DNA of 64,000 nt, taken from the NCBI RefSeq assembly GCF_002285495.1, contig NZ_CP016786.1, positions 696,001-760,000 on the forward strand, written 5' to 3'. Of this stretch, positions 62,595-64,000 are shown in pieces (the stretch's first letter is position 1; each line of letters begins with the position of its first letter). The notes below the pieces were generated by a model. That model did no database searches and was not told the origin of the DNA. It saw only the letters and a list, made by a program, of their open reading frames with translations. The position numbers were made by a program, and so were the translations under genes. Origin of the DNA: Clostridium isatidis (GTDB taxonomy: Bacteria; Bacillota; Clostridia; Clostridiales; Clostridiaceae).

Positions 62595-62929
62595 ATGTAT
62601 GATTTTATGCAGAGGGTTATAGTAAAAAATTTAACTAATGATAGTTTAAGCAATATTAGTATAAGTCATGATGGTAAAGTGAACGGTAATTATAAAGTCT
62701 TATAAAGGAACTTAAACCTATGGAATCTAGGGAGGTGCAATTATATACACTTGGAGCCCGGGAAGCATGTAATTTAATTTTATCTTATATTTATAAAAAT
62801 GTAAGTAATACTGTTATTGTATATAATAAATTAAATGGTAATGATTTAAGGTTAATTATCCTTGAATTAAGAGATAAAAATGGTGAAATAGCTATTAATA
62901 CAATAGTTGATAATAGGTTATGGATATAA
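62595..62929 (+). pseudogene. Small protein gene split by a probable 1-nt frameshift
   Basis: The first frame opens with an ATG at 62595 behind AAAGGGGATTGAA and reads MYDFMQRVIVKN, then SISHDGKVNGNYKVL and stops at 62705. A second frame, continuous through 62690-62720, reads SLIKELKPMESREV and then continues 70 residues to 62929 with IYKNVSNTVIVYNKLNG and a terminal NTIVDNRLWI. Adding one A in the run at 62694-62696 would join them into a protein of about 111 residues. No strong ribosome binding site precedes the second part. I do not recognise the family. Either a real frameshift, a sequencing error or two separate small genes. Confidence 0.6.
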
Positions 62930-62940
62930 AATAAGATTTA

Positions 62941-63005
62941 AAATAAAAGTAGGAGGATTGTACCATCTATTTTATAAGATGGTACTTCCTCCTACTTTTA
63001 TTTTA
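62941..63005. terminator. Large convergent terminator before pflA
   Basis: AAATAAAAGTAGGAGGA pairs with TCCTCCTACTTTTATTT, and GTACCATCT with AGATGGTAC, giving about 26 pairs in one long stem. It serves the small gene and pflA from both sides. The final pair lies within the pflA 3' end. Confidence 0.92.
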
Positions 63006-63722
63006 AATGCTATTATTGTAGAGAATTTTTTCTAACTCTTGGCATTTATCTCTATCCATTGGTTTTAATCCTTTTAACCTATAGTCAATTCCAAGTTTGT
63101 TATATTTTTCTTCGCCCATAGTATGATAAGGTAGAAGTTCAATTTTTTGAACATTTTTAAAAGTAGATTTTATGTATTTAGATAGATTTCTAATATGTTC
63201 TTCATCATCAGTTATTCCAGGAACAACTACATGTCTTATCCATAAAGGAGTATTTGCTTTATATAGTTCTTCTACAAAGGCTTTATAACTATCCATAGAC
63301 CTTCCAGTAATTTTTTTATACTGATCTTCTTCATGATGTTTTACATCTAATAGAACTAAATCTGTATATCTTAATATTTCTGCATAGTTACCTAAACCTA
63401 CACCAGATGTATCTAAAGTAGTATGAATATTATTCTCCTTACAAAGCTTAAAAAACTCTAGCAAAAAAGCAGGCTGCATTAAAGGATCTCCACCGGAACA
63501 TGTAACTCCACCACCAGATTTTTCAAAAAAGGCTTTATAACGAAGGACTTTTTTGAATAAGTCCTTCGCATCTATTTCATAGCCTCCACTAACATTCCAT
63601 GTATCGGGATTATGACAATAGGAACATCTTAAAAGGCAGCCTTGAAAGAATATTACTGTCCTTATTCCTGGACCATCTACCAAGCCCATTGTTTCAATTG
63701 AATGAATTCTTCCTTTTGTCAT
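63003..63722 (-). CDS. pflA: Pyruvate formate-lyase activating enzyme
   Basis: About 239 residues. Start taken at 63722 (MTKGRIHSIE): AAAGGAG lies about 8 nt before it and only 2 nt before the alternative ATG at 63728. Radical SAM motif CLLRCSYC in FFQGCLLRCSYCHNPDTW. Also VDGPGIRTV, GGGVTCSGGDPLMQP, LDTSGVGL and LLDVKHH. It makes the glycyl radical in pyruvate formate-lyase. It follows pflB on the minus strand, the typical pair. Confidence 0.96.
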   Translation of the reverse strand: MTKGRIHSIETMGLVDGPGIRTVIFFQGCLLRCSYCHNPDTWNVSGGYEIDAKDLFKKVLRYKAFFEKSGGGVTCSGGDPLMQPAFLLEFFKLCKENNIHTTLDTSGVGLGNYAEILRYTDLVLLDVKHHEEDQYKKITGRSMDSYKAFVEELYKANTPLWIRHVVVPGITDDEEHIRNLSKYIKSTFKNVQKIELLPYHTMGEEKYNKLGIDYRLKGLKPMDRDKCQELEKILYNNSI

Positions 63723-63743
63723 AATCATTTCTCCTTTACATTA

Positions 63744-64000
63744 TTATATTTTTTCGTGGAATGTTCTGCTTATAACTTCTAATTGTTGTTCTCTTGTTAA
63801 TTTAATAAAGTTAACTGCATATCCAGATACTCTTACAGTTAATTGAGGATATAATTCTGGATGTTCTACTGCATCTAATAACATGTCTCTATTTAATACA
63901 TTTATATTAATGTGATGTCCTTCGTTTTTGAAGTAACCATCTAATAGAGAAGTTAAATTATTTATTTTTGTTTCTCTTTCTTTACCAAGAGAATTTGGTT
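63744..64000 (-). CDS. pflB: Formate acetyltransferase, C-terminal end only
   Basis: Only the last 85 codons lie in the window. The frame reads NINVLNRDMLLDAVEHPE, then LTVRVSGYAVNFIKLTREQQ and ISRTFHEKI at the stop (63744). RVSGYAV contains the Gly that carries the radical, and ISRTFHE is the classical PFL C-terminus. It cleaves pyruvate plus CoA to acetyl-CoA and formate under anaerobic conditions. pflA follows 22 nt behind, activated by the same transcript. Confidence 0.95.
   Translation of the reverse strand, partial: PNSLGKERETKINNLTSLLDGYFKNEGHHININVLNRDMLLDAVEHPELYPQLTVRVSGYAVNFIKLTREQQLEVISRTFHEKI

Noticed and set aside
62690..62710. Programmed ribosomal frameshift at the split small gene
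   Set aside because: The A-run is short, no canonical slippery heptamer (X XXY YYZ) is present, and no stimulating stem follows. A plain indel explains the data better.

Overview
The window is low-GC, gene-dense chromosomal DNA from an endospore-forming anaerobe of the class Clostridia, most likely Clostridium sensu stricto. This rests on AT-rich codon use, strong AGGAGG-type ribosome binding sites, a SCIFF peptide with its radical SAM maturase, Csp-type germination proteases, an FtsI/SpoVD plus FtsW/SpoVE pair, an [FeFe] hydrogenase, a glycyl-radical pyruvate formate-lyase, HemZ and a T-box controlled asnA. I do not assign a species.

Layout. 1-4 kb (minus strand): the 5' part of a lipoprotein gene and two overlapping Csp subtilases; the second carries Cys where the catalytic Ser should be. 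4-6.4 kb: two tandem galactose/glucose-binding-protein paralogues without a transporter. 6.4-9.3 kb: the SCIFF ranthipeptide precursor, its maturase and an M16 metallopeptidase. 9.3-12.7 kb: a PLP decarboxylase-fold enzyme and an [FeFe] hydrogenase. 12.9-17 kb: pyridoxal kinase with an ECF S component, then a fusion of a helicase-like P-loop region to a LexA-type self-cleaving domain, a small protein and a 3-methyladenine glycosylase. 17.2-21.5 kb: transpeptidase, SEDS protein and DegV protein.

21.7-37.4 kb is the conserved Firmicute block ruvA-ruvB-queA-tgt-yajC-yrzE-like-secD-(recJ position)-apt-relA-dtd-MBL-hemZ-hisS-aspS. Here secD has lost its proton-relay residues, secF is absent, and the recJ slot holds a short RecJ-like protein without DHH metal ligands. 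37.5-39.5 kb is a GntR/YtrA-type regulator with an ABC transporter, preceded by a perfect 21-bp inverted repeat lying over the promoter. 39.9-44.4 kb (minus) is a complete branched-chain amino acid ABC operon, divergent from an amino acid permease.

46.9-49 kb: an iron alcohol dehydrogenase, a broken aldehyde dehydrogenase and a CsoR-family repressor with its own operator. 49.4-50.7 kb: T-box and asnA, followed directly by an intact IS1182-type element (50753-52633). 52.8-63 kb: ferredoxin, glyA, an rRNA methyltransferase, a secreted amidase-domain protein, a metallophosphoesterase/dipeptidase/SDR operon, a VanZ-like membrane protein, topB and a frameshifted small gene. The window ends in pflA and the 3' end of pflB (minus strand).

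The observations most worth pursuing are the LexA-helicase fusion, the SCIFF-M16 pairing and the linked decay of secD and recJ. I saw no tRNA, rRNA, CRISPR array or prophage.
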